Assembly: GCA_033852175.1 (NCBI GenBank)
Contig: JAWSUY010000001.1
Span: forward strand, 1 to 64,000
Direction of reading: 5' to 3'
Source: Agarilytica sp033852175
GTDB lineage: Bacteria > Pseudomonadota > Gammaproteobacteria > Pseudomonadales > Cellvibrionaceae
Length of the DNA stretch: 64,000 nt
The notes beneath the pieces were generated by a model. It was not told the origin of the DNA, ran no database searches, and was given only the letters and a program-made list of their open reading frames with translations. Made by a program: the position numbers and the translations under genes. Within the stretch, counting starts at the first letter, position 1. Each line of letters starts with the position of its first letter. Shown one piece after another: positions 63,307 to 64,000 of this stretch.

Positions 63307-63969
63307 TTAAAGCGAACGTCCGCCCATTATTCCCAAGAGTTTACTAACAGCCTTCTTACCTTTTGCAGACAAAAGGATGGGAACTGCAAGCATTCTTCCG
63401 GGGTGAGCAGACGTATCTTTTTTAGCGCTTCTCGTTCCTCTTTTCACTAACTTTAAGCCAGGATTGGAGGTCTTACCCGTACTGAGAGATGTGACCATAG
63501 AGTTGATTGTAGAGTACTCTTTCGTTGAATAATCACCACCGGCAATATCCACTACAGACTTACCTTCGTGCATAGCAATTTGAACAAGTGCTCGCAGCTG
63601 CCGAATGGTAGAGATGTCAGATTTTTCCGCTTCTAAAAACAGATCGTGAAGCATTACCAACTCTGGACTGTTATTCACCAGCTCCGGTGGACCAGGAAGG
63701 GTTTTCTTTTTGAGATGTGATTGACCTCGAACATTAACCAGGGCGTCTCCCGAAAGAAGCATTTGATCCCGCTTCTTTTTTGCCGCTGATTTAGCTTTGG
63801 CCATAGTGCCGTATTCTGGCACAGAAAACCATTCAGTATAAAACCCTGTTTTCCCTTTGGCTCCAGTAAACCGAAGCCATACACCCTTGGAACCTGGATA
63901 ATTAACAACGGTTAAATATCGCTCACCAAGATTTGCAATGTCTTTCTTTGAAAAGGACTTGTGTGTCAT
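63307..63969 (-). CDS. Unrecognised basic protein with AP2/integrase-arm-like N-terminus
   Basis: 220 residues, Lys-rich. Residues 15-75 (YLTVVNYPGSKGVWLRFTG, GFYTEWFSVPEYGTMAKAK, SAAKKKRDQM) have the three-strand plus helix pattern of AP2-like or integrase arm-type DNA-binding domains. A helical segment at about 105-155 is followed by a winged-helix-like stretch (STINSMVTSLSTGKTSNPGL, LVKRGTR, and GRMLAVPILLSAKGKKAVS). It is probably a DNA-binding protein, perhaps of phage or plasmid origin. AAGG lies upstream of ATG 63969. No catalytic integrase residues are present. Confidence 0.6.
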   Translation of the reverse strand: MTHKSFSKKDIANLGERYLTVVNYPGSKGVWLRFTGAKGKTGFYTEWFSVPEYGTMAKAKSAAKKKRDQMLLSGDALVNVRGQSHLKKKTLPGPPELVNNSPELVMLHDLFLEAEKSDISTIRQLRALVQIAMHEGKSVVDIAGGDYSTKEYSTINSMVTSLSTGKTSNPGLKLVKRGTRSAKKDTSAHPGRMLAVPILLSAKGKKAVSKLLGIMGGRSL

Positions 63970-64000
63970 ATTGTTCTTTACCTTACTTGATTCTAGTTTT

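Overview
The window reads as chromosome of a free-living, probably marine gammaproteobacterium. A Cellvibrionales-like host is my best guess, from the modular secreted depolymerase with Gly-rich and Pro-Thr linkers, the many c-di-GMP and two-component proteins, and the moderate to low GC. This is inference, because no marker gene is present. I see no rRNA, tRNA or CRISPR array.

Layout. 1-6 kb: the start of a membrane-anchored alpha/beta hydrolase, a decayed IS30-type transposase abutting a CHASE histidine kinase, a REC-PAS-GGDEF-EAL protein and an HTH-REC regulator. 6-12 kb: a large secreted protein with two complete PHB-depolymerase-like catalytic domains, a 1 kb AT-rich spacer, small hypotheticals and a secreted esterase. 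12-25 kb: an accessory region with a SymE-like gene, several genes broken by single-base homopolymer shifts, a PIF1-type helicase, a run of small unrelated minus-strand genes (VanZ-like, Coq4-like, VOC, membrane proteins), an epoxide hydrolase bracketed by 97-bp direct repeats, and a membrane AraC regulator. 25-28 kb: a REC-TPR protein coupled to a histidine-kinase-like protein that has lost its phosphoacceptor His.

28.8-54.5 kb is the centrepiece: a complete exopolysaccharide and biofilm locus that matches the Vibrio fischeri syp locus gene for gene in domain content, but with the modules swapped. The assembly module comes first (sypH, I, J, K, L, then glmS, then sypM, N, O, P, Q, R). The regulatory and export module follows (sypA, B, C, D, F, E, G). 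Lipid-linked sugar units would be made by the sugar-phosphate transferase and the glycosyltransferases, flipped by the Wzx-like protein, polymerised by the O-antigen-ligase-like protein under Wzz-like control, and exported through the SLBB/Wza-like protein and the OmpA-like lipoprotein. Control would run through a hybrid kinase with HPt (SypF-like), a sigma-54 activator (SypG-like) and a STAS/kinase-phosphatase partner switch (SypA/SypE-like).

The most interesting signal is regulatory. A 15-bp dyad TTYGCA-N3-TGCRAA occurs upstream of the sypH-like gene, glmS, the sypA-like gene (twice) and, outside the locus, a REC-HD-GYP-like gene at 58.5 kb. Each site lies about 75 to 215 bp upstream of a sigma-54-type -24/-12 element. 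This predicts a SypG-like regulon that includes amino-sugar supply and a c-di-GMP-type output. 54.9-58 kb holds a small protein, a lipoprotein and a secreted LruC/GEVED protein that may be matrix components. 58.5-64 kb holds the HD-GYP-like regulator, a GNAT-like protein, a fatty acid hydroxylase-family protein, an XRE regulator, a Cys-rich CWC protein, a truncated haemoglobin and an unrecognised basic protein.
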